Origin: Dehalococcoidia bacterium | GTDB taxonomy: Bacteria; Actinomycetota; Acidimicrobiia; Acidimicrobiales; MedAcidi-G1 | Length of the DNA stretch: 41,559 nt | NCBI GenBank assembly: GCA_002699555.1 | Contig: PABN01000033.1 | Span: 1-41,559 of the forward strand | Reading direction: 5' to 3' | In this document: positions 16,921 through 28,531 of the stretch, piece after piece | Position numbering within the stretch: position 1 is the first letter of the stretch | Layout: every line of letters begins with the position of its first letter | Translations under genes and position numbers: made by a program | The notes under the pieces: generated by a model | The model's input: the letters and a program-made list of their open reading frames with translations, nothing else | What the model was told of the DNA's origin: nothing | Database searches by the model: none

Positions 16921-18518
16921 TAATTTGCTGCCTTTTCTATTTCATCCAACAATGGCCTTTCAGATTCAACTATCACTATTTCTTCTGTCCACTCAAGAGT
17001 ATGACCATTCCATGGATCTGCTTCAGAAACCGGACCGTTTTTAGATCTCAATAATTCAACGAACAAAAATAAAACAGCACCAGCAAAAATAAGTAACGAC
17101 CCTATAAATGAAAATGGGATAAGTATCTTTACTAACTGTTCAGCAGATACTTCCTGAAGAAAACCTACTGTTGCAAAATCATCTAAACCTAAAAATCCAT
17201 TTACTGAATCTGAAAGACCACTCAATAATGAACCTGCAGTAATAAGAATTCCTGAAATTAAACCAAATCCTTGCTTTGCGCTTTTACCAATAATTCGTTC
17301 ACCCCACCAAAGCATCGCTGCAATTACTGCAACTAGCCCAGATGCGATTGTCAATTTCAATTGAGCACTGGTTGATGATCGAGACAGTAGCTCAAAAGGT
17401 TCTATTGCTCTTAAAGCTCCCAGGATCGTTCCAGAAATCAGAAGAAGCAAAGACAAAAGAGAAAGAACCATAGGAGCAGGTGGGTGTCTAGTCAGATTTT
17501 TAGCACCCATTTTTAAACTGTCTAAGAGTCCTACTAAAAGAAAGAAGGTTAATGGAACTGCCAAAAGAGCTGTGACTACATACAAGGCTTCTTCTCGTAC
17601 GGGAGTTCCAGGAGTATCAAAAAATGGCTGAGCGTAGGCTCCGAAACCAATAATCCCGAAAAGACTTGAAAGGATCAATATCAAATCATGATTCCTCTGC
17701 CTAACCTTTGCGGCAACTGGAACAATGTCATACGCGATCCCGATTACCGGTAAAACAAACACATATATTTGTGGATTAGTAAATGCCCATGAGATTTGTT
17801 CCCATATCAAATCTTCAGATCCAAAATAAATTGCGGAACGACCTTTCAAATCAACATAAGTCAAAATCGAATTTGCTGCCAAAACTGGTAACGTCAAAAT
17901 CCAAAGTGTTCCAGCAACCAGCATTGTCCAACTAAAAAGAGGAATTCTACGTAAGTTCATCCCCATGCATCGGCCTGAAATGATGGTTGTGAGTAAACAA
18001 ATAACTGCTGTACATATTCCAGTAATTACCAAAAGAAACCCTACGAGTGTAAGTGCGACTGCTTCGCGTTGGCTTCCTAGCTCTGGAGCTCCAAAACCAC
18101 CATCGGCCAAAAATCCAAAAACTGTAATACCGGAACCCAAAAACCAAACCCAAAAACCTAAAGCAGCTGCTCTAGGAAAAACAATCGAATTTGCACCTAT
18201 TTGAAGAGGCACTATGCACATAGCTAAACCAATAATCATTGGCACTACGACTAAAAGAACTATTGAAGTACGGTGCAATGACCAAAACTGAAAAAACTTG
18301 TCGACATCAGAAAAAATTAAGTAACTATCAGAATCAAATCTGACAATTTCCAGCAAAAACCCCAAAACCGCAGAAAAAACCAAATAAAAACAACCACTGA
18401 AAATCCAAGATTTTCCTATAGATAAATTACTTGTGCTAGTAACCAAACGCTCTACGAAAGTTTGGTCTTCTTCGCTAGTAACCGCTACAGGATCTGGTGC
18501 GGTATCAGTAGTAGTCAT
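16920..18518 (-). CDS. Ligand-less heme-copper oxidase subunit I paralogue
   Basis: Clear subunit I similarity (VPLQIGANSIVFPRAAALGFWVWFLG, NPQIYVFVLPVIGIAYDIVP, DPWNGHTLEW) but catalytic His residues absent; TAATG 1-nt overlap with the downstream gene. Confidence 0.85.
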   Translation of the reverse strand: MTTTDTAPDPVAVTSEEDQTFVERLVTSTSNLSIGKSWIFSGCFYLVFSAVLGFLLEIVRFDSDSYLIFSDVDKFFQFWSLHRTSIVLLVVVPMIIGLAMCIVPLQIGANSIVFPRAAALGFWVWFLGSGITVFGFLADGGFGAPELGSQREAVALTLVGFLLVITGICTAVICLLTTIISGRCMGMNLRRIPLFSWTMLVAGTLWILTLPVLAANSILTYVDLKGRSAIYFGSEDLIWEQISWAFTNPQIYVFVLPVIGIAYDIVPVAAKVRQRNHDLILILSSLFGIIGFGAYAQPFFDTPGTPVREEALYVVTALLAVPLTFFLLVGLLDSLKMGAKNLTRHPPAPMVLSLLSLLLLISGTILGALRAIEPFELLSRSSTSAQLKLTIASGLVAVIAAMLWWGERIIGKSAKQGFGLISGILITAGSLLSGLSDSVNGFLGLDDFATVGFLQEVSAEQLVKILIPFSFIGSLLIFAGAVLFLFVELLRSKNGPVSEADPWNGHTLEWTEEIVIVESERPLLDEIEKAAN

Positions 18519-18701
18519 TGAATCCTGTGTCCTGGGGGTTAAAAAATTGAAACTTTGCTCAACTAAATCTACCTGTTTTTATGGCAAAAAAAGTTGATCA
18601 AACAACTATTAATTATGTCACTTTAGCTGTTCTCTAATGCACAAAACTAATTACTTAATATTGAATTTTAATTCTCTTGTTTAAAATTTCTCAATTAAAA
18701 C

Positions 18702-19589
18702 TTACAAAAGAACATCTATAACCATAGAGCTAAAGAGTAAGAAAATATAAGTAATTGAATAGCGAAATAGTCGCGTAGCATTTTTTTCAACAGGATTAAA
18801 AAAAATATTGAAAGCGAAAAATAAGAACAAGGCGCCAAGTCCTATAGCCGCAATTAAATAATAGATACCCATTTCTGCAACAAAGAAAAAAGCTATCGAA
18901 AATACTATTAAAACAAATGAATACAAGACTATTTGTCGTCCTGTTTCTTTTAAGCCTGTAACAACTGGAAGCATAGGAATTTCTGCTGCTGCATAATCAT
19001 CACGATAATTAATTGCTAAAGCCCAAAAATGAGGCGGAGTCCAGAAAAAAATCACACTAAATAATAAAACTGGAGCCCAGGCTAAAGAGCCTGTCACAGC
19101 AGCCCAACCGATTAGAACAGGTACTGATCCGGCTGCACCCCCAATAACTATGTTGCTAGTAGAGGAACGCTTTAACCACATTGTGTAGACAAACACGTAG
19201 AAAGCAGTCGCAGAGGTAGCTAAAAATGCACTTAAGAGATTAACAAAGCTAAGAAGCCAGATAAATGCTCCTATCTCTAAAACAAAAGCGAAAACTGTAG
19301 CTTCTTTGGGTGTAATTGCACCTGTGACTAGAGGCCGATTACTAGTTCTATTCATTTTCTTATCAATATCGGCATCTAATACCATGTTGAATGAATTAGC
19401 TCCAGCTGCAGCTAGTGAACCTCCAACCATAGTTGCAATAATTAGCCATAAAGAAGGTGTCCCTTTTTTTGCAACAAACATTGTTGGAACAGTCGTAATT
19501 AATAAAGTACGGATTATCGCTGGTTTCGTTAATACGAAAAAAGAATTTATTCTAAAACGAATCGAATCGGGACTATAAACAGGCATCAT
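18702..19589 (-). CDS. ctaB: Protoheme IX farnesyltransferase (heme O synthase)
   Basis: UbiA family: NMVLDADIDKKMNRTSNRPLVTG, TPPHFWALAINYRDDYAAAEIPMLPVV. Confidence 0.93.
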   Translation of the reverse strand: MMPVYSPDSIRFRINSFFVLTKPAIIRTLLITTVPTMFVAKKGTPSLWLIIATMVGGSLAAAGANSFNMVLDADIDKKMNRTSNRPLVTGAITPKEATVFAFVLEIGAFIWLLSFVNLLSAFLATSATAFYVFVYTMWLKRSSTSNIVIGGAAGSVPVLIGWAAVTGSLAWAPVLLFSVIFFWTPPHFWALAINYRDDYAAAEIPMLPVVTGLKETGRQIVLYSFVLIVFSIAFFFVAEMGIYYLIAAIGLGALFLFFAFNIFFNPVEKNATRLFRYSITYIFLLFSSMVIDVLL

Positions 19590-19636
19590 CCTTAGGCTAT
19601 GGGTTCATTTGGATTCGCAAACTCAAAAAACTGGTT

Positions 19637-20461
19637 TTAAGAAATAAGCCAATCAGATGGTGACTCCCCCGCGGGAAATAACTTTTGTTGAAATCTATGC
19701 ATTCCAGCTAACCATCTATCAATATCATCACTTTTACGTCGTGAATATTCTGAAACTTCTGGGTGAGGAAGAATATAAAATTTTTCTTCTCTAAGTCCTT
19801 CAACGACAGTTTGAGCTACTTCTTCTGCTGTTAATACACCATCAACAGCAGCTGGGTTGCCAGCATCTTCAGCGAATAGATCTCTAGTGGGACTGTTCTG
19901 CAAAATATCAGTTTCTACCGATTGAGGGCATAGTACCGAAACTTTAATTCCATTCTCCCTGTAAGTAATTGCTAAAAACTCTGAAAGAGAAACTGCAGCA
20001 TGCTTAGTTACAGAATAATGCAAGGAACCTAACTGAGTTAAGAGGCCTGCTGCAGAAGCAGTATTTAATAAATAGCCTCCACCTGCTTCAATCATGTGAG
20101 GAATCGCATGTCTAGCTGCCCAAAGATGAGCCATAACATGAACATCGAACATTTTCTTTAAATCTTCGTCGGGTGACTCCAAAGCACCTACAGTTACATA
20201 TCCTGCATTTGAAACCATTAGATCTATCCGACCAAACTTCTCAACTGTTTCAGATATAAGTTTCAATACTTCACTTTCATCTGAAACATCACACTCGACA
20301 GCCATACCACCAACACTCTCAGCAACTTCTTTTGCACCATCGATATTTAAATCAGCTACCACTAAACCCGAGGCACCTTCTTTATGAAAGCGCTCAACTA
20401 AAGCCTTTCCAATCCCTGTAGCCCCACCAGTTACAACCGCAACACAATCTTTTAACTCCAT
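19637..20461 (-). CDS. SDR-family oxidoreductase
   Basis: VVTGGATGIGKA, NAG, YSVTKHA. Confidence 0.88.
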   Translation of the reverse strand: MELKDCVAVVTGGATGIGKALVERFHKEGASGLVVADLNIDGAKEVAESVGGMAVECDVSDESEVLKLISETVEKFGRIDLMVSNAGYVTVGALESPDEDLKKMFDVHVMAHLWAARHAIPHMIEAGGGYLLNTASAAGLLTQLGSLHYSVTKHAAVSLSEFLAITYRENGIKVSVLCPQSVETDILQNSPTRDLFAEDAGNPAAVDGVLTAEEVAQTVVEGLREEKFYILPHPEVSEYSRRKSDDIDRWLAGMHRFQQKLFPAGESPSDWLIS

Positions 20462-20685
20462 AAACTAATCTTATGTAACAAAATTCATTACTATCTCACC
20501 GGAATTAAGAATCAGGTTTTGATACTCAAACGCATTTATAAAGTTGAGACCGTATTAACATGAATAGTGATCTTTTATTAATAGAAAATATAAATAATGT
20601 GATGTGGGAGGCAATAAAGATAATCCAAAGAGGAACGCGAATACTCAAGCCTCTGCTATCGTGGCAAAACTTCTAAAGGAAATCA

Positions 20686-20758
20686 GCCCCCATCGTCTAG
20701 TGGCCTAGGACGCTGGCCTTTCACGCCGGTAACACGGGTTCGAATCCCGTTGGGGGTA
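20686..20758 (+). tRNA. tRNA-Glu (TTC)
   Basis: Cloverleaf: GCCCCCA/TGGGGGT acceptor, CTGGC-CTTTCAC-GCCGG anticodon arm, GGTTCGAAT T-arm. Confidence 0.93.
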
Positions 20759-20813
20759 CAAAACTAAATAAATCATAAAGTAGCTACAAGCACTTTTAGT
20801 GTGAAGTTACTTT

Positions 20814-20888
20814 GGTCCTGTGGTGCAGTTTGGAGTGCACGCCGCCCTGTCAAGGCGGAGGTCGCGGGTTCAAATCCCGTCAGGACCG
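20814..20888 (+). tRNA. tRNA-Asp (GTC)
   Basis: GGTCCTG/CAGGACC acceptor, CCGCC-CTGTCAA-GGCGG anticodon arm, GGTTCAAAT T-arm, G discriminator. Confidence 0.93.
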
Positions 20889-20917
20889 CAAAGCTGGAGT
20901 GTTTTACCGCAGTTTGC

Positions 20918-20990
20918 GGTCGGGTAGCTCAGTTGGTAGAGCGTCCGCCTGAAAAGCGGAAGGTCCCCGGATCGATGCCGGGCCCGACCA
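20918..20990 (+). tRNA. tRNA-Phe (GAA)
   Basis: GGTCGGG/CCCGACC acceptor, TCCGC-CTGAAAA-GCGGA anticodon arm, T-loop ATCGATG. Confidence 0.92.
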
Positions 20991-21036
20991 CAATTTTTAT
21001 AACATTGAAAATAGTTACTTCTAAATTAAAAATCTT

Positions 21037-22236
21037 ATGGAACTAAAAGAAACAACGTCACAAAAAGCATTACGAGACGAATTACGAAAATATTTTGCGG
21101 GAATAATGACCGAAGAAACCCGTGAAAATCTAAGAGATGCAGACACAAGCTCAGAAACTCGCAAAAAAATTTTCCGCCAGCTAGGCACAGATGGAATGTT
21201 GGGTCTCGGCTGGCCAGTCGAGTATGGCGGTGGAGGACGACCACCAACAGATCAATTCATTCTTTTCGATGAAGCACAAAGAGCCAACTGTCCAATGCCA
21301 TTCGTGACACTCAACACAGTTGGACCAACAATTATAGAATTTGGTACAGAAGACCAAAAACAGAAATACCTTCCAGGAATTTTAAATGGTGAGATAATTT
21401 TCGCATGTGGATACTCTGAGCCTTCTGCAGGAACTGATCTAGCTTCACTACGAACTAAAGCCGTTAAAGACGGAGATGAATGGATAATAAACGGAGGGAA
21501 GATTTATACAAGTGGCGCTAATGAAGCCGACTTCATCTGGTTAGCTTGCAGAACAGATCCAGAAGCAAAAAAACATAAAGGTATCTCACTGATCATCGTC
21601 CCGACAGAATCAGAAGGTTTTTCTTGGACTCCAATAAATACTGTCGGTGGGGTTCCAACAACTAGTACTTACTATGACAATGTAAGAGTCCCAGTAGAAA
21701 ATTTGTTAGGTGAAATAAACAGTGGTTGGCAGCTGATCACCACACAACTCAACCATGAAAGAGTTGGTCTTGCTGCTACTAGCGCTTTAGCTTTTCGCCT
21801 TTATGAAGAAACTTTGACATGGGCGACGCAAAATGAATCTTCAGACGGAGGATTGGTGATCGATACGCCATGGGTGCAACTCGATTTCGCCCGTTGCTAT
21901 GCAGAACTTGAAGCACTGAAACTTATGAATTGGCGTATGACCATTGATGTCGAAAACGGTCGGCTTACACCCGACCGTTCATCTGCAGTAAAAGTCTATG
22001 GAACAGAAGCAGCAGTCAGAATATATGAACGTTTACTTGGAATCATCGGCGAAGAAGGTCGAATCAAAGGTGGTCAAGAAGGATCAGTTTTATTTGGCGA
22101 CCTGGAAAGAGCGGGACGAGCAGCTCAAATTAACACTTTTGGTGGAGGCGTCAATGAAGTCATGAGAGAAATTGTTGCATGGGTAGGGTTAGGAATGGCA
22201 AGGGCTAACCGGCAAGCAGAAAGCAAAAAAAGCTAA
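21037..22236 (+). CDS. Acyl-CoA dehydrogenase family protein (FAD-binding/catalytic-type subunit)
   Basis: CGYSEPSAGTDLASLRTKA, DEWIINGGKIYTSGA, LNHERVGLA. Confidence 0.9.
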   Translation: MELKETTSQKALRDELRKYFAGIMTEETRENLRDADTSSETRKKIFRQLGTDGMLGLGWPVEYGGGGRPPTDQFILFDEAQRANCPMPFVTLNTVGPTIIEFGTEDQKQKYLPGILNGEIIFACGYSEPSAGTDLASLRTKAVKDGDEWIINGGKIYTSGANEADFIWLACRTDPEAKKHKGISLIIVPTESEGFSWTPINTVGGVPTTSTYYDNVRVPVENLLGEINSGWQLITTQLNHERVGLAATSALAFRLYEETLTWATQNESSDGGLVIDTPWVQLDFARCYAELEALKLMNWRMTIDVENGRLTPDRSSAVKVYGTEAAVRIYERLLGIIGEEGRIKGGQEGSVLFGDLERAGRAAQINTFGGGVNEVMREIVAWVGLGMARANRQAESKKS

Positions 22237-23347
22237 TGAATTTTGACTTTTCTGAAGATCAAATAGAGTTATCCAACCTTGCTGAGAAAATTTTTACTGA
22301 CTTATCAACAAGCGACAGAGTCACCGAAGTTGAAAAAACCGATCAAAGGTTTGATAAAAATCTGTGGGAAGCACTTGCCGATTCTGGATTATTAGGAATA
22401 ACCATTCCTGAAAATTATGGAGGATTGGATTTAGGAATGGTGGAACTTTCCCTTTTGCTTCGACAACAAGGAAGAAGAGTTGCCCCCGTGCCACTCTTTG
22501 CCACATCTGTTCTCGGGTCTTGGGCAATATCAAAATATGGTAAAAACGCCCAAAAAGAACAATGGTTAAGAGAAGTTTGCTCAGGAAATCTGATACTTAC
22601 AGGGGCATGGAACCCACAAACAAATGCAACAAATCTAACTACTGAAAGCGATGGCAAAGGATGGCGTATAACGGGTGAAAAGCTTGCAGTGCCCGCTATT
22701 GCTTTAAGTAGTGCTGTTCTAGTACCGGTAACAATTGATGAAAATCAAAGAATAGCGATCGTCCCTCTAGAAAAAAAGGGGCTGCATAACACAATCGTGG
22801 AAACAACTAACCTTGAACTTCAGGGAAACCTTTCATTTGACGCTGTTGAATTAAACGAGGAAGATCTTTTAGACGAAGAAGGTGAAATAGTTTTTCAAGA
22901 AATTTCACAAATAGCAAAAATTGGTATCTGCGCCACCGTTCTTGGCTGTTGTGAAGAAGCTTTAACAATGACCGCTCAACATGTTTCGGAACGAGAACAA
23001 TTTGGGAGACCCTTATCTACGAATCAAGGAGTCGCTCTGCAAGCCGCAGATGCACATATCGATATAGACGGAATAAGGGTCACACAGTTACAAGCTGCAT
23101 GGCAGTTTGACAAAGGTTTTGAATGCTCTAAAGCTGTCGCCGCAGCAAAATGGTGGGCATCAGAAGCTGGACAAAGAGTTGTAGTAGCTACTCAACATCT
23201 GCATGGTGGGACAGGTGCAGATACTACACACCCAATTCATCGTTATTTCTTGTGGGTTATCCAATTAGCTGACACTTTGGGTGGTGCCGGAAAAAGCTTA
23301 AGCACTCTTGGAAAATTAATTACTGAAGAAGCTTTGAATAAGACTAA

Positions 23348-23351
<4 letters not shown>
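22236..23351 (+). CDS. Acyl-CoA dehydrogenase family protein (diverged partner subunit)
   Basis: IPENYGGLDLGMVELSLLL, REQFGRPLSTNQGVALQAADAHID, HLHGGTGADTTHPIHRYFL; TAATG overlap with upstream paralogue. Confidence 0.87.
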
Positions 23352-25460
<2,109 letters not shown>

Positions 25461-25541
25461 TTAATCATCGCCCACGGCATTAGATTTCACCACATTATTT
25501 TAAAATAAACCATAAAGAAGCATCTTAGATAAAGTCCTTCT

Positions 25542-26345
25542 GTGGATCATTCTCCGAAAATCATTATTCCGGACGCCAATCTTAGAGATATAGGCGGTAA
25601 AAAAACTCAAACTGGTCTGGAAGTAAAAACCGGATATCTGTTTCGCAGTGGACACTTAAGTGAATTAGAGAAGGAAGATTTTAACCAGTTCAAAAACTTA
25701 CAGTTAAAAACAATCATAGATTTGCGAAGACCTTCAGAAATAGAAAAATACCCAACCCCAAATTTGACAGAAGTTGAAACTCTTAATTTCTCCGTGTCTT
25801 CTGATGATAACGAATTTGCTGTAGCCGCGAATTTTCTAAATGGTGAGGAGTTACCTACTGAAATCACAGGAAAAATTATTGAAAAATATTTCAAAAATTC
25901 AGTCACGGAAAAGCTTGACTCTTACATACCAGTTTTTGAATCATTAACTAACCCCGACAATTTTCCTCTACTTTTCCATTGCGTAGCAGGCAAAGACAGG
26001 ACAGGAATTGTCTCCGCTTTTCTGCTCGGAATTCTTGATGTAGATGAATCTGTAATTATTGAAGATTACTTACTAACAAACAAACTGCGTGAAAAAGAAA
26101 TGCGACTAAAAGAAAAACAGATAAGAGACCATCTGGCTGAAACCAATGAAAACAGTTCCGAAAAACTTATTGAAGAACGTATGGAAATAGCTCAATCGCT
26201 TCTATACGCCAAAGAAAACTTCATTACTTCAGTATTTGATGAGGTTAAGAAAAGTTTTGGAACTTGGGATAGCTTTAGGCTTAATGGTCTAAAAATCAGC
26301 GACGAAAGAGTTAAAGAACTAAAAAACTTTCTCTTAACAGACTGA
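25542..26345 (+). CDS. Tyrosine phosphatase family protein
   Basis: N-terminal NLRDIGG and P-loop HCVAGKDRTG; GTG start. Confidence 0.85.
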   Translation: MDHSPKIIIPDANLRDIGGKKTQTGLEVKTGYLFRSGHLSELEKEDFNQFKNLQLKTIIDLRRPSEIEKYPTPNLTEVETLNFSVSSDDNEFAVAANFLNGEELPTEITGKIIEKYFKNSVTEKLDSYIPVFESLTNPDNFPLLFHCVAGKDRTGIVSAFLLGILDVDESVIIEDYLLTNKLREKEMRLKEKQIRDHLAETNENSSEKLIEERMEIAQSLLYAKENFITSVFDEVKKSFGTWDSFRLNGLKISDERVKELKNFLLTD

Positions 26346-27077
26346 TCATAAATTCAACATAGAAGGCAGTTCAGACAAGTGATCTATTACAAAATCTGCC
26401 TCCAATTCATCCTCTTGATCGTCATTCGCCCCTCTAAACCTGACACTTGTCATACCAATATTTCTTGCGCCTACAACATCGGTACGTTTCAAATCTCCTA
26501 CATGAGCCGCCTTGAATGGACGGACATCCCCCATTCCTCCCAATGCTTTCATAAAGATTTTTGCGTCAGGTTTATAAACACCCACTTCATCAGAAAACGC
26601 AAAATAAGTTACATAAGGAGCTATACCGAATTCAGTTAAAAAGAAGCGTAAATGCCTACCAGCTGATAGTGAAGTATCACTCACTATCGCAGTTTTTATA
26701 CCTTTTCCAGCCAAATATGCCAAAACCTCTTCTGCCCCTTCGATGACATCAACTTTTAAAGCAAAAGACGCCTGATCAAAAGTTTCTGAAAAAACCTCAC
26801 GATCTTCATCCGTGATTTTTTCACCAAAAACGTTAAAAGCGTCTTCTAATGCCTCTTTGGCTGTGTATTGGCGGCCAGCCCGCCATTCAACATCAAATCG
26901 GACTGGGAGCATTTCAAGAACTGATAACAATAAATCAGATGAGATACTCAAATTTCTTTCATCAATTACTTTTTGCCAAGCCAACTGTCTAACTTCAATA
27001 CCACCTGGTTCACTAACTAAAAGAGTGTTCCAAAGATCAAAAGTTACACCTTCAAAAGCGACATGCTTAGATTTCAA
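26346..27077 (-). CDS. HAD-family hydrolase
   Basis: VTFDLWNTLLV, IVSDTS, VGVYKPDAKIF, AAHVGDLKRTDVVGA. Confidence 0.85.
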   Translation of the reverse strand: MKSKHVAFEGVTFDLWNTLLVSEPGGIEVRQLAWQKVIDERNLSISSDLLLSVLEMLPVRFDVEWRAGRQYTAKEALEDAFNVFGEKITDEDREVFSETFDQASFALKVDVIEGAEEVLAYLAGKGIKTAIVSDTSLSAGRHLRFFLTEFGIAPYVTYFAFSDEVGVYKPDAKIFMKALGGMGDVRPFKAAHVGDLKRTDVVGARNIGMTSVRFRGANDDQEDELEADFVIDHLSELPSMLNL

Positions 27078-27092
27078 ATTTCGACACTCTTT

Positions 27093-28496
27093 TTATGAAC
27101 GGCAAACTTTGTCAGCCAAAGCCGCGTTCGCCACGGCTTCAGCAACTTTGTATGGCACAGATTTATCAAAAACTGAAGGAACAATGAAATCAGGATTCAG
27201 GTCATCTTCCTCAATCGAATCAGCTATAGCCTTTGCCGCAGCCAACTTCATGTTCTCGGTTATCTGGGTAGCACCCACATCTAGTGCACCACGAAAAATT
27301 CCGGGAAAAGCTAAAACATTATTAATTTGATTTGGATAATCACTTCTACCAGTCGCCATTACAGCTGCAAGGCCGTCAGCTTCTTCCGGACGTATCTCAG
27401 GATCTGGGTTTGCCATTGCAAAAACAATAGGATCTGAAGCCATGTTGCGAAGATCACTCGCATCAATCAGACCAGGCCCACTCAATCCTATAAATACATC
27501 TGATCCTTTGATCACATCATTCAAAGTGCCCATTTTTCTATCTGGATTCGTGTTCTCGGCAAACCATTCTTTTGCAACATTCAAATTTTCACGCCCTTGG
27601 TAAACAGCCCCTGTGCGATCAACACCGACTATCTCTCCAACTCCTGCACCGATTAATATCTTTCCAACGGCTACTCCAGCAGCCCCCATACCGGCTATTA
27701 CAACAGACTGGTTTTCTATCTCTTTGCCAGTTAAACGAAGCGCATTCCATAAAGCAGCAAGAGTAACAACTGCTGTTCCATGCTGGTCATCATGAAAGAC
27801 TGGTATATCAAGAGCTTCTTGTAATGCTTCTTCAACTTCAAATGCTGCTGGTGCAGCTATATCTTCAAGATTTATACCACCAAAAGAAGGTGCGAGTTTT
27901 TTGACTGTTTCAATAATTTCATATGAGTCAGTCACATCTAGGCAAACTGGGAAAGCATCCACCCCAGCAAACTCTTTAAAAAGCAGAGCTTTCCCTTCCA
28001 TTACAGGCAAGGAGGCTTCAGGTCCGATATCTCCCAAACCGAGCACTGCTGTTCCATCGGTAACAATAGCTACTGTATTTTTCTTAATTGTCAGATCATG
28101 AACTCGGTGTGGATCTTCGTGAATAGCCATACAAACTCTTGCGACTCCCGGAGTGTAAGCCATCGAAAGGTCATGATTGTCAGAAATTTCTGCTAAAGGT
28201 AAAACTTCAATTTTTCCACCTTTATGCATTTCAAAAGTTCGATCATGCCAAGACAGTAAATCAACACCATCTAATTGTTCGATATGCTCAATTACAGAGT
28301 CCACGTGATCTTCATCTCTGCAATTAATTACAACGTCATTCGTTAGTATCTCACCCCGAACATCAAAACCCCCCATTGAAACAATGTTTGCTCCAGCTTC
28401 GCCAACAGCTGTAGCAAATCGTCCCAAAGTATTTGGAACATTTTGGAGTTCAACTTTTACGTAAATTGAATAAGCAGCAGTTGGTAAATACGGCAT
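27093..28496 (-). CDS. NAD(P)-dependent malic enzyme with N-terminal ACT domain
   Basis: YTPGVARVC, VTDGTAVLGLGDIG, FHDDQHGTA, IAGMGAAGVAVG; N-terminal ACT-like VELQNVPNTLGRFATAVGEAGANI. Confidence 0.9.
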   Translation of the reverse strand: MPYLPTAAYSIYVKVELQNVPNTLGRFATAVGEAGANIVSMGGFDVRGEILTNDVVINCRDEDHVDSVIEHIEQLDGVDLLSWHDRTFEMHKGGKIEVLPLAEISDNHDLSMAYTPGVARVCMAIHEDPHRVHDLTIKKNTVAIVTDGTAVLGLGDIGPEASLPVMEGKALLFKEFAGVDAFPVCLDVTDSYEIIETVKKLAPSFGGINLEDIAAPAAFEVEEALQEALDIPVFHDDQHGTAVVTLAALWNALRLTGKEIENQSVVIAGMGAAGVAVGKILIGAGVGEIVGVDRTGAVYQGRENLNVAKEWFAENTNPDRKMGTLNDVIKGSDVFIGLSGPGLIDASDLRNMASDPIVFAMANPDPEIRPEEADGLAAVMATGRSDYPNQINNVLAFPGIFRGALDVGATQITENMKLAAAKAIADSIEEDDLNPDFIVPSVFDKSVPYKVAEAVANAALADKVCRS

Positions 28497-28531
28497 AAGT
28501 CTTAAGCCTACGAGCAGTATTGAGAATAAAA

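Noticed and set aside
20560-20676. 38-aa ORF MNSDLLLIENINNVMWEAIKIIQRGTRILKPLLSWQNF upstream of tRNA-Glu
   Set aside because: Too short, no clear RBS or homology; left as unsupported.
20801-21046. 81-aa ORF (…GRVAQLVERPPEKRKVPGSMPGPT…)
   Set aside because: Translation through tRNA-Asp and tRNA-Phe; a typical spurious tRNA-overlapping ORF.
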